Assembly: GCA_044507775.1 (NCBI GenBank)
Contig: JBIQIY010000006.1
Location: 144,896-208,895 of the forward strand
Length of the DNA stretch: 64,000 bases
Direction: 5' to 3'
From: Chryseosolibacter sp044507775
Lineage (GTDB): Bacteria > Bacteroidota > Bacteroidia > Cytophagales > Cyclobacteriaceae
Positions 25,137 to 34,203 of the stretch are shown in pieces; the stretch's first letter is position 1, and each line of letters begins with the position of its first letter. The notes under the pieces are model-generated. The model did not search any database. It was not told the DNA's origin and worked only from the letters and a program-made list of their open reading frames with translations. The position numbers and the translations under genes were made by a program.

Positions 25137-26216
25137 TCAGAAAATAAAATGCGATCCGGTTTGCAATTCGGAAGCAATGATTTCCTTGAATGCGGTGGAT
25201 TTTTCATCCAGTCGCTCCAACAATACCAACTGATTGCCCGCACGCACAAAGTTTTGATCTTCATAGCGGGCGCCGTAGTAGACATCGCGATTGAAATAGT
25301 CAGCGAGAAATCGGATTGCCTGCATGTAGATAAGGAACGATCCGGAGTAAAGGATCAGGCCCTGCTCGGCAGTCGTCAATTCGTCGCCCATGCTGCTGAG
25401 ATAACCATTGACGATGGCCTTGAAGAAATCGTCCCGGACTTCGATCCTGTCGAAGTCTTTTTCCTCTTCGTTGGCAGGCGAAAGATAGGTCCTCATCATA
25501 TCTCCCATGTCGCTGATGAAGTATCCCGCCATTACCGTGTCCAGATCAATTACGCAGAGTCCTTTGCCACGATCGTCAAACAAGACATTGCTGATCTTCG
25601 TGTCATGGTGGGTTACCCGCTTTTTGGCCATTGCATTCGCCTGGATCCGTTCGAATTCTTCGACGATGCCGGAGTATTTCTTTATGCCTGCGATCAGATG
25701 GGCCGATTGACGGATCCGTGCGGGATCGCCGTTCTCAAGCGCTGATTCAAACTGCCTGTAACGGAGGGTAAGATTGTGAAAATCCGGAATGGTCGTATGC
25801 AGCAAGCCGGCGTCAAAACCCGACAACAGCCGCGTGAACTTCCCGAACTGCAAGGCGGCCTCGAATGCCTGATGGGGTGTCGACACGGTGTTAATGGTAT
25901 GCGATCCTTTGATGTAGGGAAAAACCCGGAAGTATCCATCCGCCTCTTCGTAGTAAATGTCCTCCCCTTCCAGATTTGGAACTGGGGAGACGAAAAGATA
26001 GGAAGGAGAATGTTCTTTCAGATACCGGTCAATCATTCGGATATTGGCGGCGACCTCGAACGGCTTGCGGAAGACCTGGTGATTGATCCGCTGCACAATG
26101 AATTCTTTTCCATCAGTGGTAACCTTCCAGGTGTTGTTGATCAATCCACTGGTCAATGACTCCACCTGGCTGGTCTGCGGATCGATCCCGTAGACCTTTA
26201 AGACCTTTTCTATCAT
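25137..26216 (-). CDS. APH-fold small-molecule kinase, N-acetylhexosamine 1-kinase (NahK)-like
   Basis: The 359-residue protein has an aminoglycoside-phosphotransferase fold. The ATP-binding N-lobe contains SLTSGLINNTWKV and KEFIVQRINHQVF; the catalytic loop is THHDTKISNVLFD and the metal-binding segment is CVIDLDTVMAGYF. The motif set and length are close to Bifidobacterium NahK, which phosphorylates GlcNAc or GalNAc at C1, and to 'mucin desulfatase'-labelled homologs. The exact sugar is unproven. A TGTGATTCAAATCACG palindrome lies five bases before the ATG and could be a CRP-like operator or an RNA feature. The ApnL-like gene is divergent, 226 bases away. Confidence 0.75.
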   Translation of the reverse strand: MIEKVLKVYGIDPQTSQVESLTSGLINNTWKVTTDGKEFIVQRINHQVFRKPFEVAANIRMIDRYLKEHSPSYLFVSPVPNLEGEDIYYEEADGYFRVFPYIKGSHTINTVSTPHQAFEAALQFGKFTRLLSGFDAGLLHTTIPDFHNLTLRYRQFESALENGDPARIRQSAHLIAGIKKYSGIVEEFERIQANAMAKKRVTHHDTKISNVLFDDRGKGLCVIDLDTVMAGYFISDMGDMMRTYLSPANEEEKDFDRIEVRDDFFKAIVNGYLSSMGDELTTAEQGLILYSGSFLIYMQAIRFLADYFNRDVYYGARYEDQNFVRAGNQLVLLERLDEKSTAFKEIIASELQTGSHFIF

Positions 26217-26220
26217 TTGT

Positions 26221-26236
26221 TGTGATTCAAATCACG
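26221..26236. promoter_or_regulatory. CRP-like palindrome before the NahK-like gene
   Basis: TGTGATTCAAATCACG matches the TGTGA-N6-TCACA pattern at nine of ten key positions. It lies four bases upstream of the ATG at 26216, overlapping the ribosome-binding region. No regulator is visible, so the role is a guess. Confidence 0.3.
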
Positions 26237-26441
26237 ATATACGAATCCCGAATATAAGTAATTGTAGTCAATTTGAATATAAGCAGCTTAATTCGCCATG
26301 AAAATACGAAGCCGGCCATTTCCTAAACCCCGGTAAACTCGACGAGGCAGGCTCTTTCCAACTTCTGCCTCGTGCATTGTATTAGCGAAGCTTTTGTAAT
26401 AATTTTCGTGCGACATCCGGTAACCAATTCCCTTGCTCATT

Positions 26442-28151
26442 ATGAAAATCCTTCACGCAGGTCCCTTGAATGTACTATATGAAAATGGTTTCCTGAGGGT
26501 GATCAGTTACGGTGGTAACGAGATTATCAGGATGATCTACTTCGCGTTGCGCGACCACAACTGGAACACCATCAGTCATCGGATTGAAAACGAGCGGATC
26601 GAGGCACAGAGCGATCGCTTCGAGGTGACGTATGACTGCCTGAATATCAGCGAAGGCACCGAGATAATTGCGTGGAAAGTAAAGATTGAAGGGTGGTCCG
26701 ACGGGTCAGTCATTTTCGAAATCGCGGGTGAAGTGCGAGCCCCTTTCCGAAGGAACCGCGCGGGGTTTTGTGTACTTCATCCACTGGATGTGCTCGGGGA
26801 AGAATGCAGGATCACGCACTCTGATGGCTCTTCGACAGCGAAGGTATTTCCGGCCGATGTGGCGCCGGACAATCCATTCGTCGACATTGAGCGAATGCAA
26901 TGGACTTCGTCGGGAATTTCATGTATGCTCGTATTTGAAGGTGACCTCTTTGAGACCGAAGATCAGCGCAACTGGGGTGATGCGTCCTTCAAAACTTTTT
27001 GCACTCCGCTGACCCGACCTTTTCCCGTTGAGTTGCGGAAAGGCGACAGGATCATGCAGCGGGTGACGTTCAGGCCGGATGCAAAACTGAGCCCTTTAAA
27101 GGAAAAGGATAGCGATATTATTTTGCGGGATGCCGGACACCGAAGCAAGCTTCCTATGTTTGGCATGGGCGAGTCTACGGAAAGCCGTCATTTGACGGAT
27201 AAAGCCGCCTCTCTTCTCCGCGATCTTCGCTTCCGCTATTACCGGATCGATTTGTCACCTTCCTCGGAGAATTTTGCTTCCGAGTTTTCCAACGCCTATG
27301 AGAATGCGTTTAGGGCGGGCGTTGCACTGGAAGTGGCTCTTCATCTGACGGACAATCTTGACGAGGAGATCGAAGCCTTCAGCGTCATTTGCCAGCAGAA
27401 CAAGGTCCGGCTGCGGAAGGTCGCGCTGCTTCCGGCCAACGGCATGGTTACTGCTCAGGCAGCCATCGACAGGATTCCGTCGTTAAAAGAGGTTTTTCCC
27501 CGTGTCCTCTTCGGAGCGGGTACCAACTACAATTTCAATGAGATCAACAAGAACAGATTCCTCGCCTCCAACGTCGACTTCATAACCTTTTCGGCAGATC
27601 CACAGGAGCACGCATTTGATGACCGGACCATCCTGGAAAACAGCGCGTCTCCGGAGTATCTCGTCAGGAGCGCAAAGTCAATTTACGGTAGTGAAATTCC
27701 TGTTCACATTTCACCGTTGACATTGCGAAAACGATTCAACCCTTATGCGACCAATCCGGCAGATTTGTATATCGATGAGGATGCGAAGGCCGACCCTCGG
27801 ATGAAAGAACCCTTTGCAGCATTGTGGACGTTTGCCAGTATTTGCAGCGCTGCAAAAGGAGGTGCATCCGCAATTACTTTTTTTCAAACCACAGGTAACC
27901 AGGGTATCCTCTCACTCCACGATGAACCCTATCCCGTCTATGATATGCTGAAAAGCCTCTCTCTGTATCAGGACAAAGCAGTGACGGTGCTCGAAAGCCG
28001 CGATACAATGGTCACCGGTATGCTGTTGGATGGAAAATTGCTGGCGGTTTGCAACCTTTCTCACGACGGCAAGCGCGTGCGCTGGAATGAAAGCGTGTTT
28101 GAACTTGAACCCGGACAAATCCGGTTTGAGCCGCTAGACCGTCCGAAGTAA
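26442..28151 (+). CDS. D-apionate lactonase (ApnL)-like protein
   Basis: The ATG at 26442 gives 569 residues. The N-terminal beta-rich half contains NEIIRMIYFALRDHNWNTI, RAGFCVLHPLDVLGEECRI and DQRNWGDASFKTFCTPLTRPFPVELRKGD, which match my memory of the ApnL family of sugar-acid lactonases in apiose breakdown. The central part (about 250-470) reads as a TIM barrel and the C-terminus as a beta-sandwich (TVLESRDTMVTGMLLDGKLLAVCNLSHDGKRVRW), a glycosidase-like layout. No signal peptide is present, so it acts in the cytoplasm. No other apiose gene is visible nearby, so the true substrate may differ. Its last 18 bases overlap the convergent DUF349 gene. Confidence 0.6.
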   Translation: MKILHAGPLNVLYENGFLRVISYGGNEIIRMIYFALRDHNWNTISHRIENERIEAQSDRFEVTYDCLNISEGTEIIAWKVKIEGWSDGSVIFEIAGEVRAPFRRNRAGFCVLHPLDVLGEECRITHSDGSSTAKVFPADVAPDNPFVDIERMQWTSSGISCMLVFEGDLFETEDQRNWGDASFKTFCTPLTRPFPVELRKGDRIMQRVTFRPDAKLSPLKEKDSDIILRDAGHRSKLPMFGMGESTESRHLTDKAASLLRDLRFRYYRIDLSPSSENFASEFSNAYENAFRAGVALEVALHLTDNLDEEIEAFSVICQQNKVRLRKVALLPANGMVTAQAAIDRIPSLKEVFPRVLFGAGTNYNFNEINKNRFLASNVDFITFSADPQEHAFDDRTILENSASPEYLVRSAKSIYGSEIPVHISPLTLRKRFNPYATNPADLYIDEDAKADPRMKEPFAALWTFASICSAAKGGASAITFFQTTGNQGILSLHDEPYPVYDMLKSLSLYQDKAVTVLESRDTMVTGMLLDGKLLAVCNLSHDGKRVRWNESVFELEPGQIRFEPLDRPK

Positions 28152-30011
28152 CTTCAATTGCTGTTTGAGTTCCTTGAGGTGCTCCGATGCTTCCTTGATT
28201 TTTTCATTGAACTCATCTCGTACCTTGTCGGCGTTCTGAGAGCGGCCGAAGAACTCCAGGTTGTTCTTCCACAGCGCAATATCATTTTCGGCCTTTGTGA
28301 TCTTCTTCCGGATTGCCTGTTCCTTCTGGTAGAGCTTTCTATCCCCCATGGGATCGTTGCGCAGATCGCTGATCTGATTTTCCAGCAGGACCCGGCTGCG
28401 CTCTTCTTCGTTGAGATCCGGGATGGCGGCTACAAACTTATCTACAGCCTCATGATACCGGTTCTTCATTGTGGATATATCCTTGCGGGGTACAAATCCA
28501 ACGGTGTTATAGCGGTCCTGCAGATCCCGCAGCAATGCTGTTGAAGCAGTACCCTCCGCGGCATTCCTTTCGAGTTCCTCGCAGATCGCAGTCTTCAGGT
28601 TGAGGTTATCAATCTGCTCCTGCTCTACCTTGCCCATCTGGCCGCGCTTTTGCGCGAAGAAGTAATCGCAGGCCTCTTTGAATTCTTTGAAGACCTTCTC
28701 GCGGAATTTTTCAGGAACCGGACCCACGTCCTTCCATTTCTGCTGCAGCATTTTCAGATCGCCGGAAGTTTTCTCCCAGTCCTGGCTCTCTTTCAATTCC
28801 AAAGCCTGTTTGACGAGCGCATTCTTCGCCTGAAGATTCTGCTCGCGTTCCTCGTCGAGTTTCTTGAAGAAAGTATTTTTGTTATTGAAGAACGATTTGA
28901 AAGCGGACCAGAATTTCTTATTGACATCCTTCGCCTTCGCGCGCGGCAGGCCACCGATTGTCTCCCATTTCTTTTGAATCTCCAGTATTTCCTTCGTCTT
29001 TTCGTTCCATTCCTTGATGCGGTCGGTCTGGAACGTCGCATATGCCTGCGCTTCTTCGCCGAGCTTTAGTTTGAGCTCAAGGTTTTGATGAAGTTCGTGC
29101 TGCAACGTCTGCAGGTATGCATCGCGCCGTGCATACACGGCGTCTGACGCGGATTTGAAACGTTGCCAGATCGCTTCCTTCTCTTCCGCCGGTACAGGTC
29201 CTATGTGCTTGAATTCCTGGTGGAGTTCATTCAATTCACGTATGGCGTCTTTGATGATCTCTACATCGGCAAGACGTTCTGCGCGCTGGCACAACTCAAT
29301 CTTGGACTCGAGATTTTTTTTGCGATCGAGTTCCTTCAGTTCGAAGTAGATACTCTGGTTATCATAGAAGCGGTCTACGAGCGCGTGATAGTTTGCCCAT
29401 AGCGATTTTGCCTGTGTGCCCGGAATTGGACCAATGCTGCGCCATTCCTTTTGCAGCTCTTTGAAGGCCTCAAACTGGTTCGTGTTATCAGGCGAATCGA
29501 CCAGCACGCGGATCTTTTCAATGAGATCCATTTTTTTCCGAAGGTTTTCATTCTTCTGTTCCTCCTGCTGACGGAAAAACTGCGCACGACGGTCGCGAAT
29601 CAGCCGCAGATTCGCTTCGAAGGCTGCGTCTGTGTCGTCACCTTTGTAATCAAAATCATCGGCTTCTCCCCCATCTCCGGTGAACCTCTCCAATGCAGCA
29701 GCGCGTTCCTTCCCGCGAATGTCGTCATAGAGTGGTTTGATGTCTTTCAAGACCAGGTCAATCTTCCGAAAGTTTGATTCTTTCGTCAGATCTTTAACAA
29801 CCGTGACTAGTTGCGATTTTGTATAGTGGCTGTAGTCAACGTGTTTGTGTTCTTCCTCATCGAATGAATCATCAAACGCCTCGTCTTGTTCAGATAAGTC
29901 CGCCTCACTGTTGAGCGCGTGATCTGAATGGTTGCTGGAAACTCCCGCTTCTTGCACCTGATCAAGCTCATCGCGTTTGCCTTTTTCGATTTCCATGGTA
30001 AAAGAATCCAT
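28134..30011 (-). CDS. DUF349 repeat protein
   Basis: The 625-residue protein begins with a very acidic, disordered region (about 1-65) followed by a helical body built of tandem DUF349 units. Each has a pattern like 'W...G..P......W..F....D.F', for example EWRSIGPIPGTQAKSLWANYHALVDRFY, KWETIGGLPRAKAKDVNKKFWSAFKSFF and KWKDVGPVPEKFREKVFKEFKEACDYFF. The family includes stress-linked E. coli YdcK/YfgI-type proteins of unclear biochemistry and long coiled proteins in Bacteroidota. A GGGGG Shine-Dalgarno run precedes the ATG. It follows yqgE by 36 bases on the same strand, so the two probably share a transcript. Confidence 0.85.
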   Translation of the reverse strand: MDSFTMEIEKGKRDELDQVQEAGVSSNHSDHALNSEADLSEQDEAFDDSFDEEEHKHVDYSHYTKSQLVTVVKDLTKESNFRKIDLVLKDIKPLYDDIRGKERAAALERFTGDGGEADDFDYKGDDTDAAFEANLRLIRDRRAQFFRQQEEQKNENLRKKMDLIEKIRVLVDSPDNTNQFEAFKELQKEWRSIGPIPGTQAKSLWANYHALVDRFYDNQSIYFELKELDRKKNLESKIELCQRAERLADVEIIKDAIRELNELHQEFKHIGPVPAEEKEAIWQRFKSASDAVYARRDAYLQTLQHELHQNLELKLKLGEEAQAYATFQTDRIKEWNEKTKEILEIQKKWETIGGLPRAKAKDVNKKFWSAFKSFFNNKNTFFKKLDEEREQNLQAKNALVKQALELKESQDWEKTSGDLKMLQQKWKDVGPVPEKFREKVFKEFKEACDYFFAQKRGQMGKVEQEQIDNLNLKTAICEELERNAAEGTASTALLRDLQDRYNTVGFVPRKDISTMKNRYHEAVDKFVAAIPDLNEEERSRVLLENQISDLRNDPMGDRKLYQKEQAIRKKITKAENDIALWKNNLEFFGRSQNADKVRDEFNEKIKEASEHLKELKQQLKLLRTV

Positions 30012-30047
30012 TGCTACCCCCTTTTATGCTAAGTTACTCAAAAATGC

Positions 30048-30623
30048 CTAATTCAATCGCGGGTCAACCGGATAGTTAGAATACACGGAAAACCTGCCTC
30101 CCATGTTTTCGAGGGCTTTTCTCCACATTATTTCGGGCTCCGTATCGAATAACAGCTGGTCCGTGACGTAATCGCAAACAATCCAGGAATCCTGATCCAG
30201 TTCCGCATCGAGTTGCCCGGGCCCCCAGCCGCTGTAACCCAGGAAGAACCGAATGTCTTTCTGGTCGATTTGATGCGTCTCCAGGAGAAGCATCAGGTTT
30301 TCAAAAGCGCCACCCCACTGAATGCCTGTAACAATCTCAACGGCATTTTCGAGGGTTGCGTTGCGATGAATAAAATGAAGCGTGTCTTGCTGCACCGGTC
30401 CTCCCACATAAACTACGCTATCAAGTGTGGCCAGGTCTTCCATTACTTCACTGACCTTGAGGATCGAAGGTTTGTTTAGTACAAAACCGAATGAACCGTC
30501 TTCATTGTGCTCGCAGAGCAACACTACTGTTCTTTCGAAATTAGGATCGGGAAGGAAAGGTTCGGATATCAACAATCTGCCTCGCTCAGGTTTGATCTTA
30601 TTCCGGTATTTGAAGAACTCCAT
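30048..30623 (-). CDS. yqgE: YqgE/AlgH (DUF179) family protein
   Basis: The 191-residue protein has the family features: GRLLISEPFLPDPNFERTVVLLCEHNEDGSFGFVLNKPS at the start, VVYVGGPVQQDTLHFIHR in the middle, and FFLGYSGWGPGQLDAELDQDSW near the end. YqgE/AlgH proteins are cytoplasmic with no agreed biochemical role; in pseudomonads AlgH affects alginate and redox-related regulation. It is the first gene of a pair with the DUF349 gene and is divergent from pdxH with 170 bases between, where both promoters must lie. Confidence 0.92.
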   Translation of the reverse strand: MEFFKYRNKIKPERGRLLISEPFLPDPNFERTVVLLCEHNEDGSFGFVLNKPSILKVSEVMEDLATLDSVVYVGGPVQQDTLHFIHRNATLENAVEIVTGIQWGGAFENLMLLLETHQIDQKDIRFFLGYSGWGPGQLDAELDQDSWIVCDYVTDQLLFDTEPEIMWRKALENMGGRFSVYSNYPVDPRLN

Positions 30624-30793
30624 TCGCGCAATTTATCGTTACAACTGTCCCGGCATCCGAAAAAACTCACTCGGAGCTGACACTTTTCAATACATGAATA
30701 AAATACTTAACCATCACGTATGCAAATCTTATTTCTTTGATAAATTTCGTGCCTGTATACCCGCTTAACGCGTGCACGAAAAGTTCAACTAAA

Positions 30794-31435
30794 ATGCAAA
30801 ACTTAGCGAATATAAGAAAAGACTACAGGAAGGCTACACTCGATGTTGCCAGTGTTGACGTAGATCCTGTTGCGCAATTTGAAAAATGGTTTGGCGAGGC
30901 ATTGAATTCAGAGGTGATGGAACCGAATGCGATGAATCTTTCTACTGTGAATGAACAGGGAAAGCCTTCCTCGCGAATGGTGTTGCTGAAAGGTTTGGAG
31001 AAGGGCCGATTTGTTTTTTACACAAATTATCAGAGCAAAAAGGGCAAAGAACTTGATAACAATCCTGCGTGTGCGTTAACATTTTTTTGGCCTGAGCTCG
31101 AACGACAAGTGCGTGTTGAAGGAGTTGCATCGCGGGTGGAGTCGCGTTTATCGGATGAATATTTTCAGAGCAGGCCGCGCGAATCACAAATGGGCGCGTG
31201 GGCATCACCGCAAAGTATTCTCATCGAAAGCAGGGAGATCCTGGAAGAACGCTTTCACGCAATCGAAAAAAAATTCGAGGGGCAACCGGTGTTGCCACGT
31301 CCGCATCAATGGGGTGGCTTCCAGGTGGAGCCTTTCCAGATCGAATTCTGGCAAGGAGGTCCCGGCAGAATGCACGACCGAATACAATACGTTAAGGTGG
31401 ATGCGGCGTGGAAGATTTACCGCCTTGCACCGTAA
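30794..31435 (+). CDS. pdxH: Pyridoxamine 5'-phosphate oxidase
   Basis: The ATG at 30794 gives 213 residues, the usual length. An upstream in-frame start would add 19 residues that do not resemble the family. Conserved parts are NIRKDYRKATLDVASVD, the FMN-binding NLSTVNEQGKPSSRMVLLKG and FYTNYQSKKGKELDNNP, and the C-terminal VEPFQIEFWQGGPGRMHDR...WKIYRLAP that forms the active site. It oxidises pyridoxine or pyridoxamine phosphate to pyridoxal 5'-phosphate with FMN and oxygen in the cytoplasm. It ends two bases before the stop of the convergent bshB1 gene, with no room for a terminator. Confidence 0.96.
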   Translation: MQNLANIRKDYRKATLDVASVDVDPVAQFEKWFGEALNSEVMEPNAMNLSTVNEQGKPSSRMVLLKGLEKGRFVFYTNYQSKKGKELDNNPACALTFFWPELERQVRVEGVASRVESRLSDEYFQSRPRESQMGAWASPQSILIESREILEERFHAIEKKFEGQPVLPRPHQWGGFQVEPFQIEFWQGGPGRMHDRIQYVKVDAAWKIYRLAP

Positions 31436-31437
31436 TA

Positions 31438-32157
31438 CTACCGGAGCTGAAACAAGTTATCGACGCCGATCAATCTTCGCACGGTGAATCCTTCTCCATA
31501 TTGCGCGCCGATCGCGTGGCCATATTCAACCGCGCGTGCTTCCAGCATTTTCAGGAATCCCGGTCTACTGATGTAGGTCTCGGGTTCAGTGCTGGCCGGA
31601 TCGAAAAATTGAGAACCGAAGGCTTTGATTGCTTTCATCTTGGTGTCCCACTCTGCGGAAATATCGACGACGAAGTCGGGTGTGATGAACTGACTTTGGA
31701 TGTAATGATATACCAGCTCCGGCCGCCAGGGAAGCTGCGGCTTTCCTTGCTCATCGTGCGTTTCTATCTTGATCAGTCCGGATAAGAACGAAGCATCATA
31801 AGCGAGGTTCGCGCCTTTGCCGTGATCGACGTGCCGGTCATAGATGGCGTTTGCGAGAATGATTCTCGGTTGGTATTTCCGTATCGCGCGAATGACGCTC
31901 AACTGGTTCTCCGGATTGTTCTGAAAAAAACCATCGGCGAGTCCGAGATTTTCCCGCGCCACTACGCCCAGTATGCGCGCGGATTCAAGGGCCTCGCGAT
32001 GCCGCGTCTCGGGTGTGCCCCGCGTGCCCAATTCTCCGCGTGTCATGTCGACGATGGCGACGCGGTGACCCAATTGTGTATGCTTTGCGATAACGCCGCC
32101 ACAGCCGAGTTCTGCATCATCGGGGTGCGACGCCAATACGAGGATATCAACTTTCAT
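31438..32157 (-). CDS. bshB1: Bacillithiol biosynthesis deacetylase BshB1
   Basis: The 239-residue protein belongs to the LmbE/PIG-L zinc deacetylases. The metal site is HPDDAELGCGG (His11, Asp14) with YDRHVDHGKG further on. The opening MKVDILVLASHPDDAELGCGGVI and TRGELGTRGTPETRHREA are typical of BshB1. It removes acetate from GlcNAc-malate to give GlcN-malate in bacillithiol synthesis in the cytoplasm. BshA and BshC are not in the window. It lies 39 bases after trxB on the same strand, so thiol redox functions are linked. Confidence 0.92.
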   Translation of the reverse strand: MKVDILVLASHPDDAELGCGGVIAKHTQLGHRVAIVDMTRGELGTRGTPETRHREALESARILGVVARENLGLADGFFQNNPENQLSVIRAIRKYQPRIILANAIYDRHVDHGKGANLAYDASFLSGLIKIETHDEQGKPQLPWRPELVYHYIQSQFITPDFVVDISAEWDTKMKAIKAFGSQFFDPASTEPETYISRPGFLKMLEARAVEYGHAIGAQYGEGFTVRRLIGVDNLFQLR

Positions 32158-32196
32158 GATGTGGCGCTAGTGCGATCTGTTTCCATGGGCGCGGCA

Positions 32197-33144
32197 TCAC
32201 GCGACTTCGAGTTCTTTTGCGACGAGGAATTTTTCAGCATCCAGCGCCCCCATACAACCCGTTCCCGCTGCGGTCACAGCCTGGCGATAAACCCGGTCGG
32301 CGGCATCTCCTACCGCAAACACACCGGGCACATTCGTCTTCGTAGTTCCGGGCATAACCTGGATGTACCCTGTCTCGTCCATGTCGATGATGCCTTTGAA
32401 AATATCGGTATTCGGCTTGTGACCGATCGCCAGGAAGAATCCCTGTACCGGAATGATGCTCTTTGCTCCCGTTTTGTTGTTGATGACGCGGATTGCATTC
32501 ACGCCATGATCATCTCCAAGGATTTCCTCGGTTTCCGTATTCCAGTGAATTTCAATATTCGGAGTATTCAGTACACGCTGTTGCATGATCTTCGAGGCGC
32601 GCATCTCATCACGACGGACGATGAGGTGCACCTTTTTACACAACTTGGAAAGGTACGTAGACTCTTCGGCGGCCGAATCACCGGCGCCTACTACGGCCAC
32701 TTCCTTGTCGCGATAAAAGTATCCGTCGCAGACGGCGCACGCGGAGACACCGCGGTTGTTATATACCGTCTCGCTGGGAAGCCCGAGGTACTTCGCCGAA
32801 GCGCCCGTGGCGATGATCACGCTCTCGGCCAGGATCTCTTGCCTGTCATCGACGACAACCTTCAGCGGGTAACCGGAAAAATCGACGGAGGTGATCAGCC
32901 CATAGTGAATCCGGGTGCCGAAGCGCTCAGCTTGTTTCTGAAAGTCGAGCATCATCTGTGGGCCGTTGATGCCGTCGGGATACCCCGGATAGTTCTCCAC
33001 GTCATTGGTTGTGGTAAGCTGCCCGCCCGGTTGACCTCCTGTGTATAATACAGGCGACAGACCGGCCCGCGCCGCATAGATAGCGGCAGTATACCCTGCA
33101 GGTCCCGAACCGATAATCAATACTTTTTCTACTTCTTTACTCAT
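32197..33144 (-). CDS. trxB: Thioredoxin reductase
   Basis: The start at 33144 gives 315 residues. FAD-binding IGSGPAGYTAAIYAARAGL is at about 11-29, the redox-active CAVC is at residues 136-139, and the NADPH-binding segment is VVGAGDSAAEESTYLSKL. The C-terminal FAVGDAADRVYRQAVTAAGTGCMGA closes the FAD site. It reduces thioredoxin with NADPH in the cytoplasm. A longer reading frame upstream begins with sequence unlike the family. The gene follows rpoD on the same strand with a 122-base gap and likely has its own promoter; bshB1 follows it. Confidence 0.96.
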   Translation of the reverse strand: MSKEVEKVLIIGSGPAGYTAAIYAARAGLSPVLYTGGQPGGQLTTTNDVENYPGYPDGINGPQMMLDFQKQAERFGTRIHYGLITSVDFSGYPLKVVVDDRQEILAESVIIATGASAKYLGLPSETVYNNRGVSACAVCDGYFYRDKEVAVVGAGDSAAEESTYLSKLCKKVHLIVRRDEMRASKIMQQRVLNTPNIEIHWNTETEEILGDDHGVNAIRVINNKTGAKSIIPVQGFFLAIGHKPNTDIFKGIIDMDETGYIQVMPGTTKTNVPGVFAVGDAADRVYRQAVTAAGTGCMGALDAEKFLVAKELEVA

Positions 33145-33266
33145 TTGCCAGTGTGTGTTGTGTGCGGTAAGATAATACAAAGCCGCCTGTCTGCACATGC
33201 CTTGTCGTTTGAACGTGCGCGGCAGCGCGTCAGAGTTCCTTCAATTCTCAAGATCCAGGCGGTTTT

Positions 33267-34130
33267 TTAACCCAGGTAAGGTTTTAAAGCTTTACTTCTG
33301 GAGGTGTGTCTTAATCTCCTGATAGCCTTTTCCTTAATCTGCCTGACCCGTTCGCGGGTCAAATTGAATTTTTCGCCGATTTCTTCAAGGGTCATGGCGT
33401 GCTCGCCATTTAGTCCGAAATAAAGCGTGATTACGTCAGCCTCGCGCTGCGTCAGAGTGGAGAGCGCGCGCTGCACTTCCCGGCGAAGGGAGTCATTCAT
33501 TAACCCGGAGTCCGGTGTCTCTTCGCTGTCATTCTCAAGAACATCGAGGAGGCTATTTTCCTCCCCCTGAACGAAGGGCGCATCCATCGAGACATGGCGG
33601 CCGGAGATCTTCATTGTATCGACCACTTCCGCGGTCGTCACGTCGAGTACCTCCGCGAGTTCTTCAGGAGAAGGTTCACGTTCATATTTTTGTTCCAGCT
33701 CCGAAAAAGTCTTCGAGATTTTGTTGAGCGACCCCACCCGGTTCAGGGGAAGCCGTACGATGCGGGACTGTTCCGCGAGTGCCTGCAAGATGGATTGACG
33801 AATCCACCACACTGCATAAGAAATGAACTTAAAACCGCGGGTCTCATCAAAGCGCTGTGCTGCTTTAATGAGACCCAGGTTTCCCTCGTTGATGAGGTCG
33901 CCAAGGGATAGCCCCTGGTTCTGATATTGCTTGGCTACCGAGACAACAAATCTCAGGTTGGCTTTAGTCAACTTCTCGAGAGCAATTTGATCCCCCTCCT
34001 TAATCCGCTTGGCCAGTTCAACTTCTTCGTCGGGTGTCAGCAAGTCAACTTTTCCGATTTCCTGCAGATACTTATCCAACGATTGACTCTCGCGGTTCGT
34101 GATCTGTTTACTGATCTTTAGCTGTCTCAT
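33267..34130 (-). CDS. rpoD: Primary sigma factor, Bacteroidota RpoD/SigA type
   Basis: The 287-residue protein is the short primary sigma factor typical of Bacteroidota, lacking the long region 1.1 and the non-conserved insert of E. coli sigma-70. Region 1.2 is SLDKYLQEIGKVDLLTPDEEVELA, region 2 includes GNLGLIKAAQRFDETRGFKFISYAVWWIRQSILQAL, region 3 PLNRVGSLNKISK, and region 4 the helix-turn-helix TLEEIGEKFNLTRERVRQIKEKAIRRLR. It directs core RNA polymerase to the TAnnTTTG promoters found several times in this window. Upstream on the minus strand there is a TTTACTTTG sequence that may be its own promoter. pnp lies 73 bases upstream on the same strand. Confidence 0.96.
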   Translation of the reverse strand: MRQLKISKQITNRESQSLDKYLQEIGKVDLLTPDEEVELAKRIKEGDQIALEKLTKANLRFVVSVAKQYQNQGLSLGDLINEGNLGLIKAAQRFDETRGFKFISYAVWWIRQSILQALAEQSRIVRLPLNRVGSLNKISKTFSELEQKYEREPSPEELAEVLDVTTAEVVDTMKISGRHVSMDAPFVQGEENSLLDVLENDSEETPDSGLMNDSLRREVQRALSTLTQREADVITLYFGLNGEHAMTLEEIGEKFNLTRERVRQIKEKAIRRLRHTSRSKALKPYLG

Positions 34131-34203
34131 TCAGATTGCTATACGATGATTGTCTAACAAAGTAAATGGAAAAGTTAGTTCCTGTCAATCCTGGCTCATA
34201 CGA

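Noticed and set aside
31822..33048. 408-codon plus-strand open frame across bshB1 and trxB
   Set aside because: It lies opposite two clear, motif-complete genes and its translation has no recognisable domain; a GC-rich antisense frame.
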